Below, in pieces: positions 7,949 to 14,808 of a DNA stretch of 17,700 bases. The stretch is from contig CAXFFS010000026.1 of assembly GCA_964002385.1 (NCBI GenBank), positions 1 to 17,700 on the forward strand, read 5' to 3'. Source of the DNA: AEGEAN-183 sp964002385. GTDB taxonomy: Bacteria; Pseudomonadota; Gammaproteobacteria; Magnimaribacterales; Magnimaribacteraceae. The notes beneath the pieces were generated by a model that worked only from the letters and a program-made list of their open reading frames with translations, was not told the DNA's origin and did not search any database. Within the stretch, counting starts at the first letter, position 1; every line of letters starts with the position of its first letter. Position numbers and translations under genes: made by a program.

Positions 7949-8908
7949 TTAATTTTCAAGCGAAGAAGAGAATTTTTTTATCCGAAAAATCTTTTCTGCA
8001 TTCCCCTTTATGAAGTCCTCAGCACTAACGGCTTTTTTACCCTCAATCTGTAAAGACTGCAACCTTAATGATTGATTATTTTGGCACCCCACACAAAGAG
8101 TGCCATCTTCAGAAGCAGAAAGCTCTCCTGGAGACAACAGGTGAGAAACTTTAGCTTTCATGGATTTTAAAACTTTAATCCTTTTATCTCCAAAAAAAGT
8201 AAAAGCTCCATATTTAGGAAATAAAGCCCTTATCTTTCTTTCAATGCATTCTGCAGACTCTTGCTCCCAAAATATTTCTGTTTCTTGCCTTTCAATTTTT
8301 TCAGCGTAAGTAGCAAGCTCTGAATCCTGATTTGCTTCTTTAACTCTACCCTTAGCAAGATTTTCTAGAAAGCTTATAAGTTCAACCTTGCTTAAGTTTT
8401 GATATTTTTTTTCTAGAGTTTCAGAGTCTTCATCCTCAACAAAAGGGCAGGGAAGCAATTTCATAATAGGGCCTGTATCTAGTCCTTCATCCATCTTCAT
8501 GTAAGTTATTCCGCCTTTGCTGTCCCCCTCCAGAATGCTTCTTTCTATGGGAGCAGCCCCTCTCCACCTTGGAAGTAAAGAGGCATGAACATTAATACAA
8601 CCAAATTCAGGCAAACTAATTATTTCTGGAGGAAGGATTAAACCATAAGCCACAACCAAAATAAGATCAGGGCTTATTGCCTTAAGGCCTTCAATAACTT
8701 CAGGATTATTTTTTAAACTCTTTGGTTGAATAATCTGCAATCCTTCTTTTTCAGAAAGGGTCTTTACGGGGGAAGGCTTTAGGTTTTTGCCTCTTCCTGA
8801 TTTTCTATCTGGCTGAGTAAGGACAGCTGCAACTTCATTTTTACTTTTTATCAATAAATGTAAATGAAAAGCAGAGAATGGTGTAGTACCAGCAAAAACT
8901 ATCTTCAT
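7949..8908 (-). CDS. fmt: methionyl-tRNA formyltransferase
   Basis: Transfers a formyl group from 10-formyl-THF to initiator Met-tRNA in the cytoplasm. The N-terminal domain begins MKIVFAGTTPFSAFHL and includes LTQPDRKSGRGKNLKPSPVK (30-49), CINVHASLLPRWRGAAPI (104-121) with catalytic N106 and H108, and MDEGLDTGPI with D144. A C-terminal OB-fold-like domain follows from about 205 (KIRALFPKYGAFTFFGDKRIKVL). At 319 aa it is standard length. It starts one base after the stop of def, the deformylase that acts on the same formyl-methionine, the classical def-fmt pair. The rsmB gene that usually follows fmt in gammaproteobacteria is missing; trkA comes next after 60 nt. Confidence 0.97.
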   Translation of the reverse strand: MKIVFAGTTPFSAFHLHLLIKSKNEVAAVLTQPDRKSGRGKNLKPSPVKTLSEKEGLQIIQPKSLKNNPEVIEGLKAISPDLILVVAYGLILPPEIISLPEFGCINVHASLLPRWRGAAPIERSILEGDSKGGITYMKMDEGLDTGPIMKLLPCPFVEDEDSETLEKKYQNLSKVELISFLENLAKGRVKEANQDSELATYAEKIERQETEIFWEQESAECIERKIRALFPKYGAFTFFGDKRIKVLKSMKAKVSHLLSPGELSASEDGTLCVGCQNNQSLRLQSLQIEGKKAVSAEDFIKGNAEKIFRIKKFSSSLEN

Positions 8909-8909
8909 T

Positions 8910-9416
8910 TCAAACTGCAGCCTTAGATATTTTTAATAACTTGCTCTTTATTCTTTGTCTTTTTAAGTTAGACAAAAAGTCTACGAATATTTTTCCATCC
9001 AGGTGATCCATTTCATGTTGGACTGCCACAGCAAGCAAGTCAGTAGCCATAATTGTAAACCTTTCTCCTTCTATGTTTAGAGCCGTTATGTTTATCTCAC
9101 TCGGACGGCTTACCTCTTCAAAAAAACCAGGAACAGACAAACATCCTTCGCTGTAGATTTTTTCTTCTTTATTTAGAACCTTTATCTTAGGATTGATCAA
9201 AACAAGGGGAGAATCCTTTTCATCAGTTATATCTACCACCAGGATTCTTTTATGAATATTAACTTGTGTTGCCGAAAGGCCTATGCCATTTCCTTCATAC
9301 ATTGTTTCTAAAAGATTACTAACGAGCGCTTTAATTTCATCATCTATTACAAGAACTTCTTTAGCTACAGTTCTTAACCGTTGATCGGGAAAAATTAAAA
9401 TCTTTAATACAGCCAT
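8910..9416 (-). CDS. def: peptide deformylase
   Basis: Metalloenzyme that removes the N-formyl group from nascent proteins. All three motifs are present: motif 1 GIGLSATQV (44-52), motif 2 EGCLSVPG (90-97, metal ligand C92), and motif 3 QHEMDHLDG (133-141; ligands H134 and H138, catalytic E135). At 168 aa it is the length of E. coli Def. The only small departure is Ser for the first Ala in the usual GIGLAA. The ATG start gives the normal MAVLKILIFPDQRLR N-terminus. It is the first gene of the leftward cluster, directly coupled to fmt, and is divergent from purE across a 62-nt promoter region. Confidence 0.97.
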   Translation of the reverse strand: MAVLKILIFPDQRLRTVAKEVLVIDDEIKALVSNLLETMYEGNGIGLSATQVNIHKRILVVDITDEKDSPLVLINPKIKVLNKEEKIYSEGCLSVPGFFEEVSRPSEINITALNIEGERFTIMATDLLAVAVQHEMDHLDGKIFVDFLSNLKRQRIKSKLLKISKAAV

Positions 9417-9418
9417 TG

Positions 9419-9446
9419 TTTATATTTTAACCGCGAGGATTATATT
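9419..9446 (+). promoter_or_regulatory. weak candidate sigma70-like promoter for purE
   Basis: TTTATA (9419-9424), 16 bases, then TATATT (9441-9446), overlapping the def -10 on the other strand. Matches to consensus are about 4/6 and 5/6. The position, about 32 bases before the purE start, is suitable, but in such AT-rich DNA chance matches are common. Confidence 0.3.
9431..9444 (-). promoter_or_regulatory. candidate def promoter -10 with GC-rich discriminator
   Basis: On the - strand a perfect TATAAT (9439-9444) is followed directly by CCTCGCGG (9431-9438), giving a predicted start near 9432 and a leader of about 16 nt before the def ATG. No convincing -35 at 16-18 bp. It shares the hexamer-CC-kCG layout with the trkA and coxB upstream regions. 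Confidence 0.5.
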
Positions 9447-9467
9447 AGAATACGACTTCTCAATTAT

Positions 9468-9473
9468 AAGGAG
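9468..9473 (+). promoter_or_regulatory. strong ribosome binding site deciding the purE TTG start
   Basis: AAGGAG followed by five A residues and then TTG ACA GCA. The spacing is ideal and no ATG lies nearby in frame before the conserved VSIIMGSESD, so translation very likely starts at this TTG. Confidence 0.75.
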
Positions 9474-9478
9474 AAAAA

Positions 9479-9973
9479 TTGACAGCAACAGTTTCAATTA
9501 TCATGGGATCAGAATCTGATTTAGATTTGGCGAACAAATGCGGTGAAGTATTGAGCTCCTTTTCCATAGATTTTTCTGTAAATGTTTTTTCTGCTCACAG
9601 AACTCCAGATCTACTCGAACAACACCTTGAGGAAGCAGAAAAGGGGAATACTCAAATATACATAGCTATTGCAGGATTAGCAGCCCACTTAGCCGGAGCT
9701 ATAGCATCAAAGACCGTAAAGCCCGTAATAGGCATCCCTGCAGATGGAGGCCCTTTAAATGGGTTTGATTCACTTTTATCAACTGTCCAAATGCCAAAAG
9801 GAGTGCCGGTAGCAACAGTAGCCATCGGTTCAGCTGGTGCTGCCAATGCAGGATATTTAGCTGCTCAAATACTTTCCCTTAGCTCAAAAAAAATTGCTGA
9901 TAACCTTCTGTCAATAAGGGAAGCAAATAAGCAGCAAATTTCCGAAGTAAATAAAAAACTCTCAAAAAAATAA
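9479..9973 (+). CDS. purE: 5-(carboxyamino)imidazole ribonucleotide mutase (PurE)
   Basis: De novo purine synthesis enzyme that converts N5-CAIR to CAIR; soluble, octameric in the family. Evidence: phosphate-binding GSESD (10-14), FSAHRTP with catalytic H40 (37-43), IAGLAAHLAGAIASKT (64-79), GIPADGGPLNGFDSLLSTVQ (85-104) and MPKGVPVATVAIG (105-117). SAHRTP is class I-like. Yet the GLAAHLAG and DGGPLNGFD words resemble PurE of Firmicutes, deltaproteobacteria and archaea more than E. coli PurE (GGAAHLPG, SAALSGVD), judged from memory. At 164 aa it is full length. Translation begins at TTG behind a strong AAGGAG. No purK, the usual partner that makes N5-CAIR, is beside it. tsaC follows after 2 nt. 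Confidence 0.95.
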   Translation: MTATVSIIMGSESDLDLANKCGEVLSSFSIDFSVNVFSAHRTPDLLEQHLEEAEKGNTQIYIAIAGLAAHLAGAIASKTVKPVIGIPADGGPLNGFDSLLSTVQMPKGVPVATVAIGSAGAANAGYLAAQILSLSSKKIADNLLSIREANKQQISEVNKKLSKK

Positions 9974-9975
9974 AT

Positions 9976-10509
9976 ATGAATGGGCTTGATGAAGCTTTGG
10001 TAGATTTAAAGCAAGGCAAAGTTATCGCGTATCCATCGGAGGGGGTTTGGGGATTAGGCTGTGACCCGGTAAATGAAGAGGCCGTTTACAGGCTTCTGAA
10101 ATTAAAGAATAGACCTGTAAGTAAGGGGCTGATACTAGTAGGCAGCAAACTAGAGCAAATGAAACCTTATATAAATATAAACAAATACAAGGCAAAGTTG
10201 ATAACTAAATGGCCTGGACCCCATACATGGATAGTGCCCACAAGAACAACACCGTTTTGGATAAGGGGGAATTACGATTCTGTGGCCGTAAGGGTCTCAA
10301 ATCACCCTATAATTATAGAAATATGTAACAAGTTTGAAGGTGTAATGGTTTCGACATCAGCTAATATAAAAGGACAAGCCCCTGTCACTACCCAGCAAGA
10401 AGTAGAAGAACTTTTTGAGGGCTTGAGTATAGTGGAGGGGAACCTTGGAGAGCTTAATAGCTCAACCCCTATCCAAGACATCCAAACTGACAAGTGGGTA
10501 AGAGAATAA
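9976..10509 (+). CDS. tsaC: threonylcarbamoyl-AMP synthase (TsaC/YrdC family)
   Basis: Makes threonylcarbamoyl-AMP from threonine, bicarbonate and ATP for the t6A37 modification of ANN-decoding tRNAs. The single YrdC domain spans the protein: KVIAYPSEGVWGLGCDP (15-31), LLKLKNRPVSKGLILVG (40-56) with the KxR-type binding residues, WPGPHTWIVPT (79-89), VAVRVSNHP (103-111) and VSTSANIKGQAP (125-136). At 177 aa it matches the short TsaC form, without the C-terminal Sua5 extension. It lies between purE and aroE with gaps of 2 and 8 nt, as one operon. The tsaC-aroE neighbourhood is common in gammaproteobacteria and favours TsaC over other YrdC paralogues such as YciO. Confidence 0.93.
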   Translation: MNGLDEALVDLKQGKVIAYPSEGVWGLGCDPVNEEAVYRLLKLKNRPVSKGLILVGSKLEQMKPYININKYKAKLITKWPGPHTWIVPTRTTPFWIRGNYDSVAVRVSNHPIIIEICNKFEGVMVSTSANIKGQAPVTTQQEVEELFEGLSIVEGNLGELNSSTPIQDIQTDKWVRE

Positions 10510-10517
10510 ATTAAATA

Positions 10518-11333
10518 ATGAAAAAGTTTGCAGTCATAGGTCAGCCAATTAAACACTCCCTTTCTCCAAGAATTCATTCTGAATTTGCAAAAGAGCTGGG
10601 GATTGATATTTCCTATGAAGCCATTGAGATTGCACCCAAAGACTTTAATTCTGTAACAAAACAATTGCTAGAAAATGGATATGATGGACTTAACGTAACC
10701 CTTCCACTTAAGGAATTGGCTTACAGCCTGGCTGATGAAGTAAGCCAAGTTGGAAGGGAATCAGGAGCAGTAAACACTTTATGGAAAGAAAAGGGGAAAA
10801 TCTTTGCTGATTCTACTGATGGTAAAGGATTGATTGAGGATTTATTAAATAACCAAATTTCTCTTAAAGGCTCTAGCTTGGTAATTCTAGGGGCCGGAGG
10901 AGCGGCACGCTCTATTCTGCCTAGCGTCTTAAGCCTGCATCCCAAAAAATTAACCTTACTCAATAGAACCCTAGAGAAATCAAGTGCCTTAGTAGATCAA
11001 TTCAAAGCTAGGGGTGTTCAGATACAGGCCTTGCCCATGGATGAAATCCCCGAAGGAAATTTATCTGGTGTCATAAACGCTACTTCAGCAGGAGTAATAG
11101 GGGAGGACCTACTCTTGAATCAAAGAATATTTAAAAAAGCTGACTGGTCCTATGATTTGAACTACTCAAAAGAAACAACAAGCTTCAATCAATTAGCAAA
11201 AGATTCAGGAATAGAAGTCTGCTTGGATGGCATGGGAATGTTAGTAGGCCAGGCAGCCATCAGCTTTAAGATTTGGACAGGGAAAGAGCCTTCAACAGAC
11301 AGGGTTCTGAACTTGATAAAAAGCAGTTTATAA
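10518..11333 (+). CDS. aroE: shikimate dehydrogenase
   Basis: NADPH-dependent reduction of 3-dehydroshikimate to shikimate in aromatic amino acid synthesis. The substrate domain shows IKHSLSPRIHSEF (11-23), LNVTLPLKELA (58-68) with catalytic K65, GAVNTL (83-88) and DSTDGKGL with catalytic D101; the usual Asn before TDG is Ser here. The nucleotide domain has GAGGAARSIL (125-134) and NRT (149-151), where the Arg is expected to help select NADP. INATSAG (186-192), YDLNYSKETTSF and DGMGMLVGQAAISFKIWTG (237-255) close the protein. At 271 aa it is standard length. It is the last gene of the purE-tsaC-aroE unit. About 155 nt of non-coding DNA follow before coxB; no clear hairpin-plus-T terminator is visible there. 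Confidence 0.96.
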   Translation: MKKFAVIGQPIKHSLSPRIHSEFAKELGIDISYEAIEIAPKDFNSVTKQLLENGYDGLNVTLPLKELAYSLADEVSQVGRESGAVNTLWKEKGKIFADSTDGKGLIEDLLNNQISLKGSSLVILGAGGAARSILPSVLSLHPKKLTLLNRTLEKSSALVDQFKARGVQIQALPMDEIPEGNLSGVINATSAGVIGEDLLLNQRIFKKADWSYDLNYSKETTSFNQLAKDSGIEVCLDGMGMLVGQAAISFKIWTGKEPSTDRVLNLIKSSL

Positions 11334-11414
11334 AAAAAGGAAATTGGTCATATCAGGAAGACTTTAAAAATTTTAGGGGCCTTTCTTTTATTTTGTTCAG
11401 ATTGATAATATTGG

Positions 11415-11443
11415 TTGTTCGCACAGACCCCATAGGATAAAAT
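11415..11443 (+). promoter_or_regulatory. candidate sigma70-type promoter of the cox cluster
   Basis: TTGTTC (11415-11420), exactly 17 bases, then TAAAAT (11438-11443). The predicted start is near 11450, leaving a leader of about 40 nt before the coxB ATG at 11489. The -10 is followed at once by CCGCGCGG, the same layout seen upstream of trkA and def. It lies in the largest gap of the window (11334-11488), as expected for the head of the oxidase operon. Confidence 0.55.
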
Positions 11444-11454
11444 CCGCGCGGATT
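11441..11454. promoter_or_regulatory. 14-bp perfect palindrome over the cox promoter start region
   Basis: AATCCGCGCGGATT is self-complementary over all 14 bases. It overlaps the last three bases of the -10 hexamer and covers the predicted transcription start, a classic operator position. Whether a regulator binds, or this is only a GC-rich discriminator that happens to be symmetrical, cannot be told from one copy. Confidence 0.45.
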
Positions 11455-11488
11455 CTGCTGGCTCCAACCAAATAATATAAATGAGCTT

Positions 11489-12637
11489 ATGAAGTCAATT
11501 TCAAGGATTACAAGGAAGTTTTTTTACACACTTCTATTTTTAGTTCCTACTTCAGTTTTTTCTGAAGCTTCGGATTACAACATGCCAGTTGGGGTAACCG
11601 AGGTAAGCAAGGAAATCTTTGATTTACACATGTTAATTATGTGGATCTGTGTGTGGATAGGCGTGGTTGTTTTTGGGATTATGTTTTGGTCTTTGTGGAA
11701 GTACAGAAAATCTTCTGGGGCTATAGCTGCAAAATTTGATGACCACTACTGGCTAGAAATTGCTTGGACCATAGCAGCCACAGTTATTTTGGTTGGCATG
11801 GCAATTCCTTCCACCTCTGTCATGATCAAGGCGTACGATGACACAGAAGGCGATATAAATATTATGGTTACAGGCTATCAATGGAAATGGCAATATACAT
11901 ATTTAGAAGATGGTGTTAGTTTTTTTAGTAATCTTTCAACCAGTCAAGAGGAGATAGACAATGCGATTCCTAAGGGAGAATTTTATCTCTCAGAAGTTGA
12001 CGAGCCTCTCGTTATACCAATTAATAAACGAATAAGGTTTTTAATTACTGGTAATGACGTAATACACTCTTGGTGGGTTCCAGATTTTGCCGTTAAGCAG
12101 GATGCCGTCCCTGGTTTTATCAATACAGCTTGGACAAATGTACCTAAACCAGGTATTTACCGAGGTGCTTGTACCGAATTATGTGGTTTAAAGCATGCTT
12201 TCATGCCCGTTGTTGTAAGGGCGGTTGAACAAGAAGAATACGAAGCATGGATTGTAGAAAAAATAGCATTGGCTGAAGCTGAAAAACTTCTTACCGAAAA
12301 AATTTGGACAAAGGCAGAGCTCGTAGAGAGAGGACAGGGAGTCTATCTTAAAAACTGTGTTGCTTGCCACCAAGCAAACGGACAGGGATTACCGCCAGTC
12401 TTTCCTTCCTTAGAAGGAAGTCAAATAGTAATGCGAGACAAGGCAAGGAACATAGAAATTTTAATGGAAGGTGTCCAAGGGGCTGCCATGCAGGCCTTTT
12501 CAAAACAGCTATCTGAAGTTGATATAGCTTCGGTAATAACTTACACAAGAGACTCTTGGAGTAATGGAAAAAATGGAGATGGAGAAATAGTAGTTCCTAT
12601 GGACATAGTGGATTACAAAAACAGAGCAAAACTCTAA
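11489..12637 (+). CDS. coxB: cytochrome c oxidase subunit II with fused cytochrome c domain
   Basis: CuA-bearing subunit of the aa3/caa3-type terminal oxidase; passes electrons from cytochrome c to subunit I. In order: signal-like N-terminus (about 8-25), two membrane helices (about 48-70 and 88-111), and a periplasmic cupredoxin domain. CuA ligands are H193 (VIHSWW) and C228, E230, C232, H236 and M239 in ACTELCGLKHAFM. A C-terminal cytochrome c domain has C290-V-A-C293-H294 (NCVACHQANGQG) and a likely axial M334. At 382 aa the fusion is complete. The head of the cluster; no strong Shine-Dalgarno is seen, only a GAG about six bases before ATG. A three-codon ATG-AGC-TTA-TGA overlaps the start. 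The cytochrome c fusion could allow direct electron entry from bc1-linked carriers. Confidence 0.97.
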   Translation: MKSISRITRKFFYTLLFLVPTSVFSEASDYNMPVGVTEVSKEIFDLHMLIMWICVWIGVVVFGIMFWSLWKYRKSSGAIAAKFDDHYWLEIAWTIAATVILVGMAIPSTSVMIKAYDDTEGDINIMVTGYQWKWQYTYLEDGVSFFSNLSTSQEEIDNAIPKGEFYLSEVDEPLVIPINKRIRFLITGNDVIHSWWVPDFAVKQDAVPGFINTAWTNVPKPGIYRGACTELCGLKHAFMPVVVRAVEQEEYEAWIVEKIALAEAEKLLTEKIWTKAELVERGQGVYLKNCVACHQANGQGLPPVFPSLEGSQIVMRDKARNIEILMEGVQGAAMQAFSKQLSEVDIASVITYTRDSWSNGKNGDGEIVVPMDIVDYKNRAKL

Positions 12638-12660
12638 ATTATAAAAAGAGGCCAGAAAAG

Positions 12661-14250
12661 ATGAGTACGATAGTAGAAACACACGATGATCACGGTCATC
12701 ACGGACCTGCAAAAGGCCTAACTAGATGGCTTTTTACAACCAATCATAAGGATATCGGTACCCTTTATCTCTGGTTCAGTTTCCTGATGCTATTCATTGG
12801 TGGCACTATGGCTATGGTTATAAGGGCTGAGTTATTTGAACCCGGACTTCAAATAGTACAACCTGAATTCTTCAACCAAATGACTACTAACCACGGGTTG
12901 ATTATGGTTTTTGGAGTCATTATGCCTGCCTTTGTTGGCCTTGCAAATTGGATGATACCCATGCAAATAGGCGCCCCTGACATGGCTTTACCACGATTAA
13001 ATAACTTAAGTTTTTGGTTATTGCCAATGGCTTTTGGAATACTGATTTCAACACTATTCATGGATGCTGGAGGGCCAAATTTTGGATGGACCTTTTATGC
13101 ACCACTTTCTACAACCTATGCACCAGACACAGTTACTTTCTTTATTTTTTCCGTTCACGTAATGGGGGCTTCTTCCATTCTGGGTTCTATTAATATTATT
13201 ACCACCATTTTAAACATGAGAGCCCCTGGCATGACTTTAATGAAGATGCCCCTATTTGTTTGGAGTTGGCTAATAACAGCTTACTTGTTGATTGCGGTGA
13301 TGCCAGTTTTAGCAGGAACGGTAACCATGATGTTAATGGATATTCATTTTGGGACTAGTTTTTTTAACGCTGCAGGAGGCGGTGATCCGGTTTTATTTCA
13401 GCACATTTTTTGGTTTTTTGGTCATCCAGAGGTTTACATAATGATTCTTCCTGCCTTTGGTATTGTTTCCCACATAATAGAGACCTTTTCAAGAAAACCA
13501 ATTTTTGGTTATACATCGATGGTCTATGCCCTTACCTCTATAGCCATTCTCTCCTTTGTGGTTTGGGCCCACCATATGTTTACTGTAGGCATGCCTTTAG
13601 CAGGAGAGCTTTTCTTTATGTACTCAACAATGCTTATAGCCATTCCAACTGGAGTTAAGGTTTTTAACTGGGTAGCGACTATGTTTAAAGGGTCTATTAG
13701 CTTTGAAACACCTATGTTATTCGCTATTGCCTTCGTGGCACTTTTTACAATCGGTGGCTTTTCGGGGTTAATGCTGGCTATTGTGCCTGCTGATTTTCAA
13801 TACCACGACACCTATTTTGTAGTGGCCCACTTTCATTATGTATTAGTTCCCGGGTCATTATTTGGAATTATCGCTGGGGTTTATTACTGGTTACCAAAAT
13901 GGACTGGGAACATGTATGACGAAACTTTAGGCAAGCTTCACTTTTGGTTGTCTTTTATTTCAGTAAACCTTACCTTCTTCCCTATGCACTTTGTTGGGTT
14001 AGCAGGTATGCCAAGAAGATATCCAGACTATGCCTTGCAATTTGCTGACTTCAACGCAATGGTTTCCGTGGGCGCATTTATATTTGGATTCACCCAATTG
14101 CTTTTACTTTTTATAGTGATCAAAGCAATAAGAACTGGGAAAAAAGCCTCTGATGAGGTTTGGGAAGACACAAAAGACTGGGGGTTAGAATGGACCTTGG
14201 AATCTCCACCTCCTTACCATACCTTTGCAGTTCAGCCAGAGGTTAAGTGA
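12661..14250 (+). CDS. coxA: cytochrome c oxidase subunit I
   Basis: Catalytic haem-copper subunit that reduces O2 and pumps protons across the inner membrane. About twelve hydrophobic segments. Ligands visible: low-spin haem H78 (TTNHGLIM) and H392; haem a3 H390 (VAHFHYVL); CuB H255, H304 and H305 with the cross-link partner Y259 (FFGHPEVY, VWAHHMF). Proton routes are present: D107 in APDMALPRLNNLSFW (D-channel), E257 and K333 (IPTGVKVFNW, K-channel), so it is an A-type oxidase. A histidine-rich tail (HDDHGHHG, 8-15) precedes the first helix. At 529 aa it is standard length. It sits 23 nt after coxB and its TGA overlaps the ctaG ATG by one base. Confidence 0.98.
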   Translation: MSTIVETHDDHGHHGPAKGLTRWLFTTNHKDIGTLYLWFSFLMLFIGGTMAMVIRAELFEPGLQIVQPEFFNQMTTNHGLIMVFGVIMPAFVGLANWMIPMQIGAPDMALPRLNNLSFWLLPMAFGILISTLFMDAGGPNFGWTFYAPLSTTYAPDTVTFFIFSVHVMGASSILGSINIITTILNMRAPGMTLMKMPLFVWSWLITAYLLIAVMPVLAGTVTMMLMDIHFGTSFFNAAGGGDPVLFQHIFWFFGHPEVYIMILPAFGIVSHIIETFSRKPIFGYTSMVYALTSIAILSFVVWAHHMFTVGMPLAGELFFMYSTMLIAIPTGVKVFNWVATMFKGSISFETPMLFAIAFVALFTIGGFSGLMLAIVPADFQYHDTYFVVAHFHYVLVPGSLFGIIAGVYYWLPKWTGNMYDETLGKLHFWLSFISVNLTFFPMHFVGLAGMPRRYPDYALQFADFNAMVSVGAFIFGFTQLLLLFIVIKAIRTGKKASDEVWEDTKDWGLEWTLESPPPYHTFAVQPEVK

Positions 14251-14798
14251 TGAAAGAGTCGAAAAAAACTGTAAAGAAATTAGCACTGGTAACAGTGGGT
14301 ATGTTTGCTTTTGGTTTTTTACTAGTTCCTATTTACGACGTCTTCTGTGAAATCACGGGATTAAATGGAAAAATTGAAGGGCCTTCTACGCTCTCTTCTG
14401 TAGACATAGAAGAAGTCGACAAAAGGGAAATGTTAATTCAATTTGTGACTCACAATAATGAAACCATGCCTTGGACTTTCACCTCGGAGATCTCACAATT
14501 AAGAATTAAAACAGGCGTTCAACAAAGTGTCATGTTTGTATTTGAGAACAAGACATCTAAAGATATGGTAGGACAGGTCATTCCAAGTGTTAGCCCTGGG
14601 AGGGGTGCTGAATATTTCCATAAAACAGAGTGCTTTTGTTTCGAGCAGCAAAAACTATTAGCTGGCGAAAGAGTAGAGCTCCCTGTTGTTTTTATTGTGG
14701 ACCCGAATATTCCTCTAGATATTGGCTCACTGAGCCTAGGCTATACCTTGTTTGATATAACAGATCAGCTAAGCGAGAATCAAATAGCGGCTTTGTAG
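14250..14798 (+). CDS. ctaG: cytochrome c oxidase assembly protein CtaG (Cox11 family)
   Basis: Membrane-anchored copper chaperone that delivers copper to the CuB site of subunit I. One N-terminal helix (about 10-28) is followed by VPIYDVFCEITGLNGKIEG (27-45), with the conserved Cys33, and a periplasmic immunoglobulin-like domain holding the copper motif CFCF (128-131, in KTECFCFEQQKLLAG) and ELPVVFIVDPNIP. At 182 aa it is typical. I chose the ATG at 14250, which overlaps the coxA stop as TGATG; a GTG one codon earlier is possible. Its position between coxA and coxC is the standard proteobacterial arrangement and suggests coupled translation with its client CoxA. Confidence 0.95.
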   Translation: MKESKKTVKKLALVTVGMFAFGFLLVPIYDVFCEITGLNGKIEGPSTLSSVDIEEVDKREMLIQFVTHNNETMPWTFTSEISQLRIKTGVQQSVMFVFENKTSKDMVGQVIPSVSPGRGAEYFHKTECFCFEQQKLLAGERVELPVVFIVDPNIPLDIGSLSLGYTLFDITDQLSENQIAAL

Positions 14799-14808
14799 GA
14801 GATAATAG

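Noticed and set aside
11334..11400. Possible intrinsic terminator after aroE (AAAAAAAGG ... CCTTTCTTTT)
   Set aside because: The arms are mostly A/T and separated by about 40 nt; no compact GC stem followed by a T-run.
11450..11471. GATTCTGCTGGCTCCAACCA resembling the 3' end of a tRNA or tmRNA with CCA
   Set aside because: No T-loop GTTCRA, no matching acceptor strand and no cloverleaf upstream; most likely chance.
13410..13658. 82-codon open frame on the + strand within coxA
   Set aside because: Out-of-frame shadow of the strongly conserved CuB/haem region of coxA.
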